In this document: piece after piece, positions 18,115-26,324 of the stretch | Layout: each line of letters begins with the position of its first letter | Position numbering within the stretch: position 1 is the first letter of the stretch | NCBI GenBank assembly: GCA_964620425.1 | Contig: CAZUGV010000009.1 | Span: forward strand, 1-64,000 | Source of the DNA: DASXUG01 sp964620425 | GTDB taxonomy: Bacteria > Pseudomonadota > Gammaproteobacteria > Burkholderiales > Methylophilaceae | Reading direction: 5' to 3' | DNA: 64,000 nucleotides | Translations under genes and position numbers: made by a program | Notes under the pieces: generated by a model | What the model saw: the letters and a program-made list of their open reading frames with translations, nothing else | Database searches by the model: none | What the model was told of the DNA's origin: nothing

Positions 18115-19410
18115 TCATCTTTGGTTAATTGGTATAAAGTCTCTGCGTACATTACCAGTATAGAGTTGGCGTGGTCTGCCAATTTTTGCCTCAGGGTTGC
18201 CAATCATTTCATCCCATTGTGCCACCCAGCCAGCGGTACGTGCCAACGCAAAAATAGCGGTAAACATTGAGTTAGGTATGCCCATCGCGCGCATCACGAT
18301 CCCACTATAGAAATCCACATTGGGGTAGAGTTTGCGTGATACAAAATATTCATCCTCAAGCGCAATTTTCTCTAGTTCCATCGCGAGTTTAAACATAGGG
18401 TCGTCATGCAGACCAAGCACATTCAGTACTTCATAGCAGGTTTTTTGCATGATAGCGGCGCGTGGGTCCATACTGCGGTATACGCGATGTCCAAAACCCA
18501 TGAGTCTGAATGAGTCGTTTTTGTCTTTCGCGCGTTTGATAAATTCACCAATGCGACTTACGTCGCCAATTTCTTCCAACATGGTAAGTGTGGCTTCGTT
18601 TGCACCACCATGCGCTGGGCCCCAAAGTGATGCAATACCTGCAGCAATGCAAGCAAACGGATTAGCACCACTAGAGCCTACTAAACGAACAGTTGAGGTA
18701 GAGGCGTTCTGCTCGTGATCCGCATGTAAGATTAAGATGCGCTCAAAAGCCTTTGCGAGTACTGGATTAGGTGTATATTGCTCACAGGGTGTGGCAAACA
18801 TCATGTGCATAAAGTTTTCTGCATAACCCAAGTTGTTTTGTGGGTACATGAAAGGTTGCCCAATATTGTACTTGTAACTCCACGCTGCTATTGTAGGTAC
18901 TTTTGCAAGTAAACGAGTAGCCGCAATATTGCGCAATTTTGGGTCACTTACATCAGCATTTTCAGGATAAAAAGCGGCCATCGCCCCCACAACGGAAACC
19001 ATGACAGCCATTGGGTGCGCATCGCGACGAAAGCCACGGAATACGTTATCCATTTGGTCATGCAGCATGGTATGAGAGCGAACAGAAGCGCTAAAGTTAG
19101 CCTTTTGATCAGCGTTAGGTAGTTCACCATTGGAAAGCAAATAGGCAACCTCTAAGAAGTCACAATTTTCAGCAAGTTGCTCAATAGGATAGCCTCGATA
19201 GTAGAGCAAGCCTTTTTCACCATCAATAAATGTAATATTCGAATTACAAGAAGCTGTCGATAGAAAGCCTGGGTCGTAAGTGAATATGCCATGCTTACCT
19301 AAGTTGCGGATGTCAATCACATCAGAACCTAGATTGCCAGAGAGAATAGGAAGCTCTACAGGGTCTGCCCCATTGTCAAATGAAAGGGTTACTTTAGTTG
19401 GTTTGTTCAT
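18115..19410 (-). CDS. gltA: Citrate synthase (type II, hexameric)
   Basis: Condenses oxaloacetate and acetyl-CoA. Seen: the catalytic-site regions HADHEQNASTSTVRLVGSSGANPFACIAAGIASLWGPAHGG split over several motifs (His in LHADHEQNAS, His in GPAHGGANE), GFGHRVYRSMDPRA and the Asp-containing NVDFYSGIV. 431 residues fits the Gram-negative type with an N-terminal beta domain that mediates NADH control. An AAGGAAA ribosome site precedes the ATG. In a methylotroph lacking a full TCA cycle this would be biosynthetic, which is an inference. Confidence 0.97.
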   Translation of the reverse strand: MNKPTKVTLSFDNGADPVELPILSGNLGSDVIDIRNLGKHGIFTYDPGFLSTASCNSNITFIDGEKGLLYYRGYPIEQLAENCDFLEVAYLLSNGELPNADQKANFSASVRSHTMLHDQMDNVFRGFRRDAHPMAVMVSVVGAMAAFYPENADVSDPKLRNIAATRLLAKVPTIAAWSYKYNIGQPFMYPQNNLGYAENFMHMMFATPCEQYTPNPVLAKAFERILILHADHEQNASTSTVRLVGSSGANPFACIAAGIASLWGPAHGGANEATLTMLEEIGDVSRIGEFIKRAKDKNDSFRLMGFGHRVYRSMDPRAAIMQKTCYEVLNVLGLHDDPMFKLAMELEKIALEDEYFVSRKLYPNVDFYSGIVMRAMGIPNSMFTAIFALARTAGWVAQWDEMIGNPEAKIGRPRQLYTGNVRRDFIPINQR

Positions 19411-19542
19411 AATTTCCTTACTTGTAAAAAAACCTGAGTCTGTATCAGCACAACCCCAAAAAGGCTGACCTTTAGAAGACTAAGCAATCTAGGTTGGTTA
19501 TAGGTGAAAGGTCACTCGTGACAAAACTTAGACCTTGATTGC

Positions 19543-20670
19543 TTACCTAGCATAAATTGCACCAAGTATACGCGCACCTATCGCCCCAGTGACGGCTGGT
19601 AGGTTTCCAGAGGATTTTTGCATGGCTTGTTTGGCTAGCCATGCAAAGGCTGTAGCCTCTACCCAATTCACATCAATGCTTAAATCATTAGTGAGTTTTA
19701 TTTTTACAGGATTGAGCAATTCCCGCAAGCACTGAATGAGTGCAGTATTGTGAGCGCCACCGCCACATAGGTAAATCTCATCGACTTTCGCACATGTTTG
19801 GTCTACCGCATTAGCGATACTAACCGCCGTCAGCGCTAGCAAGGTGCGTTGAATGTCTTGCGGTGCTTGTAGCGTGAGGTGTTGTTTTAGCCAACTTAGA
19901 TTAAATAAATCGCGGCCAGTACTTTTAGGCGGTGGTAGCGCAAAGTAAGGGTCGGATAATAGCGAATCCAGCAGGTTTTGGTCTACTATGCCAGTCATCG
20001 CCCACTGCCCAGAAGCATCATAGCGCTGACCTAAATGCTGCTCGACCCAAGCATCCATCAACATATTGCCCGGCCCTGAATCAAAGCCGTAGATGGCTCC
20101 TTGGCTTGGCAGATAAGTTAAATTGGCAATGCCGCCTATGTTGATAATAACGCGATTTAAAGTTGGGTGCGCAAACACAGCTTGATGAAATGCTGGCACA
20201 AGCGGTGCGCCCTGCCCGCCAGCCGCAACGTCTCGACTACGAAAGTCAGCGACAACATCGATTTGCGTAAGCTCTGCTAATAATGCAGCGTTGCCTATTT
20301 GCAATGTAAAGCCAAGTTCAGGGCGGTGACGAATGGTTTGCCCGTGTGAGCCGATGGCTGAAATACTCGCTGGATTAAGTCCAGTAATTTCGAGTAACTG
20401 ACTAACAACCTTAGCATACAAAGTGGCCAAGGCATTGCCGAGCAAAGCCGCTTGTTCAAGTTCATTTTCACTGGGAGTTTGCAACGCAAGTAAGTTTGCG
20501 CGAAGTTCGGCAGAGTAAGGGAGGGAGTGCGTCTGCACTAGTCTACATTTTGTGTTTTGAGTCTTTGCGCTTGGTTGAGTTGCAGGTTCATCATCAAACT
20601 CAACCAGTGCAGCATCGACACCATCCAGACTGGTGCCAGACATTAAACCAATAAATAAAGATTTTGACAC
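19543..20670 (-). CDS. anmK: Anhydro-N-acetylmuramic acid kinase
   Basis: Phosphorylates and opens 1,6-anhydro-MurNAc to MurNAc-6-phosphate in cell-wall recycling. Seen: ATP-binding GLMSGTSLDGVDAALVEF (8-25), GSHGQTIRH, VVADFRSRDVAAGGQGAPLVPAFH with the catalytic Asp, NIGGIANLTYL, GFDSGPGNMLMD and CGGGAHN. 375 residues is typical. It follows an M23 peptidase gene by 12 bases and works in the same recycling route as AmpD (32.2 kb). Confidence 0.96.
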   Translation of the reverse strand: MSKSLFIGLMSGTSLDGVDAALVEFDDEPATQPSAKTQNTKCRLVQTHSLPYSAELRANLLALQTPSENELEQAALLGNALATLYAKVVSQLLEITGLNPASISAIGSHGQTIRHRPELGFTLQIGNAALLAELTQIDVVADFRSRDVAAGGQGAPLVPAFHQAVFAHPTLNRVIINIGGIANLTYLPSQGAIYGFDSGPGNMLMDAWVEQHLGQRYDASGQWAMTGIVDQNLLDSLLSDPYFALPPPKSTGRDLFNLSWLKQHLTLQAPQDIQRTLLALTAVSIANAVDQTCAKVDEIYLCGGGAHNTALIQCLRELLNPVKIKLTNDLSIDVNWVEATAFAWLAKQAMQKSSGNLPAVTGAIGARILGAIYAR

Positions 20671-20682
20671 TATCGGGCGAGA

Positions 20683-22038
20683 CTATTCCAACGAAGCAAC
20701 ATTGGTGTTAAGTAAGCCAAGTTGTGCCATGTAGACATTTTTGCGTGTCATAAAATCTGCAAAATATTGAGGTGCAATCGGCGTTACATTAGGCAGCGCC
20801 ACGGTCATTGGATCTCGATGCTCGCCTTTAATCAAAAACTCATAATGTAAATGTGGGCCTGTTGCCAAACCTGTCATACCAACATAACCAATCACATCAC
20901 CTTGTTCAACTTTCATGCCTTTGCGCAAGCCAGATTCAAAACGTGAAAGATGTCCATACACAGTGCTAACGCCATTGTCGTGACTGAGCACAATCACGTT
21001 GCCATAACCACCTTTAACACCAACAAACTCAACTGTCGCATCGCCAGATGCCTTGATACGCGTGCCAGTTGGCGCGGCTAAATCAACGCCTTTATGCGCA
21101 CGTATGGTATTGAGCACAGGATGAAATCGCCCCAAGCTAAAACCTGAACTAACGCGCGTAAACTCAAGTGGCGAGCGGAGAAATGATTTATGTAAATTTT
21201 TGCCTTCTGGGGTGTAGTAATTGATTTTCCCCTCGGGAGATTGATACATCACAGCGCGATACGTTTTGCCGTTATTGGTAAACTCTGCCGCTAATACATT
21301 GCCAGCACTGATTTCTTCTCCATTCAGCTCATTCACCTCGTAAATGACTTTGAAACGATCCCCACGACGCAAATCACTATTAAAATCAATGTCAGTAGAA
21401 AAAATATCCGCCAACTGGATTGCAATGCTATCAGGAATATTTGCATCATCAGTCGCACCAAAAAGTGAGCTTTTAATGTTTGCAGATTTAATCACGACTC
21501 GTGACGTCGTATGAATACTGTGAGTGTCCACCGCATAAGTGTCGGCCTCATGGTTAATAACCACCATAGTATCGTCGTTGGCTTGGTATTCTAGCTTCAC
21601 CAGATCGCCATCTTCACTGGTTTGGGCTTGAATAGGTTGACCAGGTTTAAGTTGTGAAACCAGCGCCTTGGCTTCTTGGCTTGTGCGTAAAAAATTAATT
21701 GCCGCTTTATCTTTTATGTGTAGACGCTTCAACAAACTCGCCAGAGTGTCATCACGGCGCACCACTTCGGTTTGCCAAAAATTGCTTTCAGCTTCAGCCG
21801 TCATGTTAAGTGGCGGCAATGCAATATCCTCAGTCATCATGGTTGTTGGGATGTTACTGGTGATTGTTTGCGGCGCAATACCAAATGCAGTCACGATGCC
21901 AAATAATGGAATAATAGAAAGTGTAAGTAACCAGCGTAATTTAAATTGACGCTCTAGCTTTGGTGCTTGAGAAGCGAAGTTTTGCGCTAAAATACTGTTT
22001 TCGGAGTGATGTTGTTCTTTGTGTTGGTTAAACTGCAC
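20683..22038 (-). CDS. Periplasmic M23 metallopeptidase (MepM-like murein endopeptidase)
   Basis: Zinc endopeptidase expected to cut peptidoglycan cross-links. Seen: a cytoplasmic N-terminus, a signal-anchor segment (LRWLLTLSIIPLFGIVTAFGI), a LysM/OapA-like region (RRDDTLASLLKRL...LKPGQPI), a middle domain, and the C-terminal LytM domain with HKGVDLAAPTGT, YGHLSRF and GPHLHYEF, which hold the zinc His/Asp set. GTG 22038 is preferred because AGG lies 9 bases upstream; TTG 22053 would add five residues. Co-transcribed with anmK and divergent from tyrS. Confidence 0.92.
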   Translation of the reverse strand: MQFNQHKEQHHSENSILAQNFASQAPKLERQFKLRWLLTLSIIPLFGIVTAFGIAPQTITSNIPTTMMTEDIALPPLNMTAEAESNFWQTEVVRRDDTLASLLKRLHIKDKAAINFLRTSQEAKALVSQLKPGQPIQAQTSEDGDLVKLEYQANDDTMVVINHEADTYAVDTHSIHTTSRVVIKSANIKSSLFGATDDANIPDSIAIQLADIFSTDIDFNSDLRRGDRFKVIYEVNELNGEEISAGNVLAAEFTNNGKTYRAVMYQSPEGKINYYTPEGKNLHKSFLRSPLEFTRVSSGFSLGRFHPVLNTIRAHKGVDLAAPTGTRIKASGDATVEFVGVKGGYGNVIVLSHDNGVSTVYGHLSRFESGLRKGMKVEQGDVIGYVGMTGLATGPHLHYEFLIKGEHRDPMTVALPNVTPIAPQYFADFMTRKNVYMAQLGLLNTNVASLE

Positions 22039-22140
22039 AGCACAATACCTCAAATACTTGAATATAAGAGAGAATCCTAACAGAAAACTTTTGCATGGTG
22101 AAGTTTAAATAGGGTATATCAAACAAATAGGTAACATTAA

Positions 22141-23346
22141 ATGATGCAACAAGCACAAATAGAACAAAATCTTGCCGTAATTAAACGCGGGGCAGATGAA
22201 CTACTGATTGAGCAGGAGCTGGTAGAGAAACTCAAAAAAGGCTTGCCACTCCGCGTAAAAGCAGGGTTTGACCCAACCGCGCCAGATTTGCATTTAGGCC
22301 ATACCGTCTTACTCAATAAATTAAGACAGTTTCAAGAACTCGGGCATCAGGTTTTATTCTTGATTGGCGACTTCACCGGCATGATTGGCGACCCAACGGG
22401 CAAAAGCGCAACGCGCCCACCGCTAACGGCTGAACAAGTGCAAGAAAACGCTAAGTCTTATGCAGAGCAAGTATTCAAAATACTCAAGCCTGAACAAACC
22501 GAAGTGGTGTTTAACTCCAAATGGCTGGGCGATTTAGGCGCGGCAGGTATGTTAAAACTCGCCGCCAGCTTAACGGTGGCACGCATGTTGGAGCGCGATG
22601 ATTTTTCAAAACGCTTTAAAGGCAACCAACCCATCGCAATCCATGAATTTATGTATCCGCTATTACAAGGTTACGATTCTGTAGCGCTCAAAGCCGATGT
22701 CGAAATCGGCGGCACAGACCAAAAGTTTAATCTGCTAATGGGGCGTGAGTTGCAGAAACAAGCAGGCATGAGCCAACAATGCGTACTCACCATGCCTTTA
22801 TTAGAAGGTTTAGATGGCGTCAATAAAATGTCTAAATCACTCGGCAACTATATTGGCGTAGCAGAACCCGCCAATACTATATTCAGTAAAATCATGTCGA
22901 TTTCAGATGAGTTAATGTGGCGCTATATAGAGTTGCTCTCATTTGAAACATTAGAAACTATTGCCAAATGGAAAGCCGCAGTAGCTGCGGGCGCAAACCC
23001 ACGTAATATTAAAGTCACCTTCGCCCAAGAAATTGTTGCCCGCTTTCACTCACAACAAGCTGCGCAACAAGCCCTTGAAGATTTTCAGCTGCGATCAAAA
23101 GGCGGCATACCAGATGACGTGCCAGAGGTCAGCCTAACTATAGAAGGCGAGTCTATCGGCATCGCACAAATGCTCAAAATGGTCGGCTTGGTAGAAAGCA
23201 CCAGCGAAGCCATACGCGCCATTCAGCAAGGTGGGGTAAAGCTTGATAGTGAAAAAGTGGAAGATAAAAATCTACAGCTTGCAAAAGGGGTGACGGTTGT
23301 GGCGCAGGTGGGTAAGCGTAAGTTTGCCAAAATTAGCTTAGTTTAA
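22141..23346 (+). CDS. tyrS: Tyrosyl-tRNA synthetase
   Basis: Charges tRNA-Tyr. Seen: the class I HIGH motif as HLGH in PTAPDLHLGHTVLL, GDFTGMIGDPTGKS, the tyrosine-binding region LLQGYDSVALKADVEIGGTDQKFNLLMGR, KMSKS in GVNKMSKSLGNYIG, and a C-terminal S4 RNA-binding domain (about 335-398, AIRAIQQGGVKLDSEKV). 401 residues. It is divergent from the peptidase gene across a 102-base region that must hold both promoters. Confidence 0.97.
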   Translation: MMQQAQIEQNLAVIKRGADELLIEQELVEKLKKGLPLRVKAGFDPTAPDLHLGHTVLLNKLRQFQELGHQVLFLIGDFTGMIGDPTGKSATRPPLTAEQVQENAKSYAEQVFKILKPEQTEVVFNSKWLGDLGAAGMLKLAASLTVARMLERDDFSKRFKGNQPIAIHEFMYPLLQGYDSVALKADVEIGGTDQKFNLLMGRELQKQAGMSQQCVLTMPLLEGLDGVNKMSKSLGNYIGVAEPANTIFSKIMSISDELMWRYIELLSFETLETIAKWKAAVAAGANPRNIKVTFAQEIVARFHSQQAAQQALEDFQLRSKGGIPDDVPEVSLTIEGESIGIAQMLKMVGLVESTSEAIRAIQQGGVKLDSEKVEDKNLQLAKGVTVVAQVGKRKFAKISLV

Positions 23347-23393
23347 TTTGCATGTTGGTCTTAACCGAAAAATAAGAGGGGGTTAGCGGACAA

Positions 23394-24020
23394 GTGAAGA
23401 TAGTTTTGTTATTTACATGGATGTTTCTGTTGGGGTGCATCTCTGTTTATGCTTCGGATAAAATTGACAGCATTAGTCATCTATCTCAAGGCAAGGGAGA
23501 TAACCTAGGAACACCCTCGCAAAAAATTTTAAAAAAATTAATGGCGGACATTCGTGAGTGTGACAAAAGTGTTCAATATTCGTATGACGTTAATGCCAAA
23601 CAAGTAAGCCCGCCAGAGCTTAAAGCTATCAAAGGTTTTAAATTTCATAAGCTACTCAAGAACGAACTTTCATTTTTTAAAATTAATGAATCATATGAGG
23701 GTATGCATGCTTCGATGCTTGTTTTAGGACAGAAGAATAACCCTTATGGTGACGCATCAATAATGTCTATTTATTTTGAAGATAATTACCTGAGCATTAA
23801 GGAACGTCTCGAGTCACTTTGGAATGTCCATTTTAATGAGACTGAAAGACCAGGTCCTGACGATTATTCGGAAGGTAAATATGCAGAGTCAAAAATACAC
23901 CTTAAGGGAGTAAAAAAAATTGACGGGTATTTGACCATTGAGAGAATGCCAAAGGATGTGTACCCATACATCGGACTTACAGAAGTAAGTTGCGATCATC
24001 TTGTTAGTTCTACTGATTAA
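23394..24020 (+). CDS. Exported protein of unknown function
   Basis: A 208-residue protein with a signal peptide (residues 1-20, cut after SVYA). The mature part is polar, Lys-rich, with two Cys (position 54 in IRECDKS and one near the C-terminus in EVSCDHL) that could form a disulfide. No domain recognised. The start is GTG; the ribosome site is weak. Base composition is more AT-rich than tyrS upstream and the region downstream is repeat-laden, suggesting an accessory gene. Confidence 0.55.
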   Translation: MKIVLLFTWMFLLGCISVYASDKIDSISHLSQGKGDNLGTPSQKILKKLMADIRECDKSVQYSYDVNAKQVSPPELKAIKGFKFHKLLKNELSFFKINESYEGMHASMLVLGQKNNPYGDASIMSIYFEDNYLSIKERLESLWNVHFNETERPGPDDYSEGKYAESKIHLKGVKKIDGYLTIERMPKDVYPYIGLTEVSCDHLVSSTD

Positions 24021-24031
24021 GCGTTCGTAGG

Positions 24032-24340
24032 TTGGGTGGAGCAACCCGATACCCAACAATCACTAAACCCAATCTATAAAATCAATTTTGTATAAAACTG
24101 CCACATTGCATTGTGGGTATGGCGCCACTCCGAGCGGCTTTAGCCGCCGTAGAGGCGGACATGCCCCTTGCGGGTATATCGGCTTTGCCTCCACCCACAC
24201 GGTAAAAGCACCGTATATAAATCACGCATTCAGGATATTACGTTGCATTAAATACCCCTTACAATAATCACCTTATTGCTTGGATTTTATATGGGTTATC
24301 GTAGCGCTTGGCATGCTGACGGTGTCTATTGTTTACGATA
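24032..24340. repeat. Degenerate repeat, copy 1 (with a 175-base insert)
   Basis: Block A (24032-24117) and block B (24296-24340) are recognisably related to one continuous stretch at 24859-24995 downstream of the DUF2237 gene. Shared words include AATCACTAAA-CCAATCTAT, AAATCAATTTT, ATAAAACTGCC-CATTG and, in block B, GCATGCTG-GGTGTCTATT. Copy 1 is split by about 175 extra bases (24118-24295) that begin with a structured segment. The two copies are in direct orientation and bracket one gene. I found no transposase. Confidence 0.65.
24112..24199. repeat. Structured GC-rich inverted-repeat segment
   Basis: The ends TGTGGGT (24112-24118) and ACCCACA (24193-24199) are complementary. Inside, GCGGCTTTAGCCGC forms its own hairpin and GAGGC near 24155 can pair with GCCTC near 24187, so the 88 bases can fold into a branched structure. 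It is more GC-rich than its surroundings and looks like a REP-type or small mobile unit inserted in repeat copy 1. Confidence 0.5.
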
Positions 24341-24437
24341 AATCAAATATTCGCAGATAATCGGATCATCGTCTGAATACACCAAGCTACCGTAATTATG
24401 TTCTAATTCTGCAACAGTCACATTAAACGAGATTCCA

Positions 24438-24797
24438 ATGGCAAAAAATGTACTAGGCACCCCTTTACAAACATGTAGTTTAGATCCGCTAACTGGCTTT
24501 ACCAGAACGGGTTGCTGTGAAACAGGCGCTGAAGACACGGGCAGCCACACCGTATGCTGCCAAGTAACAGAGGAGTTTTTAGCGTTCTCAAAAACACGAG
24601 GTAACGATTTATCGACAGCACGCCCCGAATACGGGTTTGCGGGACTAAAACCAAACGACCGCTGGTGTTTATGCGCAACAAGATGGCACGAAGCCGCAGA
24701 AGCAGGGTTTGCCCCGCCAGTGATTTTAGAGGCCACGCATGAAAAATGTTTAGCACATGTAAGCTTAGCAGATTTGAAGTATCACGCGCTCAGGTAG
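24438..24797 (+). CDS. DUF2237 family protein
   Basis: A 119-residue cytosolic protein. Seen: the family pattern NVLGTPLQTCS, DPLTGFTRTGCC, DTGSHTVCCQVTEEFLAFSK, GNDLSTARPEYGFAGLKPNDRWCLCATRW and ILEATHEKCL, spanning the whole protein. DUF2237 proteins are of unknown function; conserved Cys (GCC, VCC, WCLC) and a His suggest a metal or redox role, as inference only. It stands alone between the two degenerate repeat copies, which is the usual look of a transferred or shuffled gene. The ATG has only a GAG-like weak ribosome site. Confidence 0.88.
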   Translation: MAKNVLGTPLQTCSLDPLTGFTRTGCCETGAEDTGSHTVCCQVTEEFLAFSKTRGNDLSTARPEYGFAGLKPNDRWCLCATRWHEAAEAGFAPPVILEATHEKCLAHVSLADLKYHALR

Positions 24798-25251
24798 GTT
24801 TGCTGAGCGTTGTTTGTGATGGCAACAAATGCAATACTTGGGGCGAAAATCAAGCAAAGATGGGTGGACCAACGCCATACCAATCAATCACTAAATCCAA
24901 TCTATTTAATCAATTTTCATAAAACTGCCGCATTGTTTTGCGGTCTAACATCATCGCGCTCGACATGCTGGAGGTGTCTATTTTTTTACGGTAACCGTTG
25001 AGTTCAGAGCAGGTGGGTTCACCCATGCTCAACATGTAATAAATTGTTTTAAAATGTAAATTTTTGTTTAAATTGCAATATAAAACTGTTACAGTAGAGT
25101 GACATAAAGACTACTGATAGTCACTGATGTAAATATTGTAAAGCTTTCAATATGTAGAGTTTCGATGGAAATTTAACGTGGTTTAAATCCAGCTCTTAAT
25201 TTAAGTTTATTAGATGAAAGCTTGATAATTTCATTATGCGCGGAGGCATAT
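24798..25251. other. Non-coding gap with repeat copy 2 and cyclase upstream region
   Basis: The first 200 bases hold repeat copy 2. The remainder (about 25000-25251) is very AT-rich (TAATAAATTGTTTTAAAATG type sequence) and must contain the promoter of the PAS-GGDEF gene; I cannot place boxes with confidence. No RNA gene is evident. Confidence 0.4.
24859..24995. repeat. Degenerate repeat, copy 2 (uninterrupted)
   Basis: Corresponds to blocks A and B of copy 1 joined without the insert: GGGTGGACCAACG, AATCAATCACTAAATCC, ATAAAACTGCCGCATTG and GACATGCTGGAGGTGTCTAT occur in the same order. The copies differ at many positions, so the duplication is old. A short plus-strand ORF across it (24810-25001) has no plausible product. 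Confidence 0.65.
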
Positions 25252-26199
25252 GTGAAAGGAAACAATCTTTTTTTAAACTTACTGTTGAACTCTTTAAGCG
25301 AACAAATTGCTGTTATCAATCAAGACGGTGTAATCATTTATGTCAACCAATCATGGATCAACTATGGTGTGATGAACGGCATGCACGCTGACTATGAGTG
25401 GATAGGTGGCAACTACTTGAAGGTTTGTCATAATGGCTTAGATGACGCAGGCGATCCTGTCTGCAACACGACAAGCGGTATTTTAGAAGTGGTGAACGGT
25501 CTTAGAGACTATTACGAAGCAGAATATCCATGTGACAGCCTAGACCAACGCCGCTGGTACATCTTAAGAGCGACCCCTTTAAAAGGCTGGAAGAGCAAGC
25601 TATTTGTCATCTCTCACATAGAGATTACCGACAGAAAAATCATGGAAGACAAATTACAGCTTTTGTCGAAGACGGATCCGTTAACTGGTCTTGCCAATCG
25701 AAAACATCTGAATGATTTCTTAATGGTCGAGTGGAAACGTGGTTTGCGCAGCCAAAAACCCATGAGTGTTTTATTGATTGATATAGACCACTTTAAACAA
25801 TACAACGATAGGTATGGTCACATTCAGGGCGATGATTGTTTAATAAAAGTGAGCAATATCATCAATCAATCTGTGCATCGATGCTCTGATTTAGTCGCGC
25901 GGTTCGGAGGAGAAGAATTCATCATCGTCATGGGGGAAACTCATGCCGCGATGGCTGAAAAGGTCGCCATTGAGCTATGTAATCGAGTACGCGAAGCTAA
26001 ACTGCCTCACCAAGAAGGTAAAGTTGTAACTGTCAGCATTGGCGTTAGCACATTGATTCCAGCACAACATTTAGATGAGATTGTCCTGCTCGCGCAAGCT
26101 GATAAAGCGCTTTATCTTGCAAAGAGAAACGGGCGAAATCGAGTAAAAGTTTTTACAGAAGACCTTCTGCCAACCCCAATAACGGTTGAAACCAACTAG
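25252..26199 (+). CDS. PAS-domain diguanylate cyclase
   Basis: Predicted cytosolic enzyme making cyclic di-GMP from two GTP. Seen from the chosen start: a PAS domain (about 8-120, LLNSLSEQIAVINQDGVIIYVNQSW) and a GGDEF domain (about 140-305) beginning DPLTGLANRKHL, with the active-site loop as GGEEF (219-223) and an intact product-inhibition site RxxD (Arg210-Asp213) five residues earlier. GTG 25252 has GGAGG five bases upstream; the upstream TTG 25222 has none. No membrane segment. The PAS ligand is unknown; a Cys-containing loop (CHNGLDDAGDPVC) lies in the PAS region. Confidence 0.92.
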   Translation: MKGNNLFLNLLLNSLSEQIAVINQDGVIIYVNQSWINYGVMNGMHADYEWIGGNYLKVCHNGLDDAGDPVCNTTSGILEVVNGLRDYYEAEYPCDSLDQRRWYILRATPLKGWKSKLFVISHIEITDRKIMEDKLQLLSKTDPLTGLANRKHLNDFLMVEWKRGLRSQKPMSVLLIDIDHFKQYNDRYGHIQGDDCLIKVSNIINQSVHRCSDLVARFGGEEFIIVMGETHAAMAEKVAIELCNRVREAKLPHQEGKVVTVSIGVSTLIPAQHLDEIVLLAQADKALYLAKRNGRNRVKVFTEDLLPTPITVETN

Positions 26200-26218
26200 A
26201 ATAATTAGGAGTGAACCT

Positions 26219-26254
26219 CAGTGGTTGCGGAGTTTTTATCCAACGCAACCACTG
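26219..26254. terminator. Long hairpin between converging cyclase and ettA genes
   Basis: Perfect 11-base arms CAGTGGTTGCG (26219-26229) and CGCAACCACTG (26244-26254) with a 14-base loop, 20 bases after the cyclase stop. There is no clean T-run after the stem on either side, so it may act as an RNA-stabilising or factor-assisted end rather than a classical terminator. Confidence 0.5.
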
Positions 26255-26324
26255 AATGTCATCTTGCCAAACATGAGTCTCGATTCAGCGTGTAAGTTTC
26301 ACTAATACGCTATGTTACGTCCCA

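Noticed and set aside
24810..25001. 63-codon ORF in repeat copy 2
   Set aside because: It starts without a ribosome site and its sequence is explained by the repeat.
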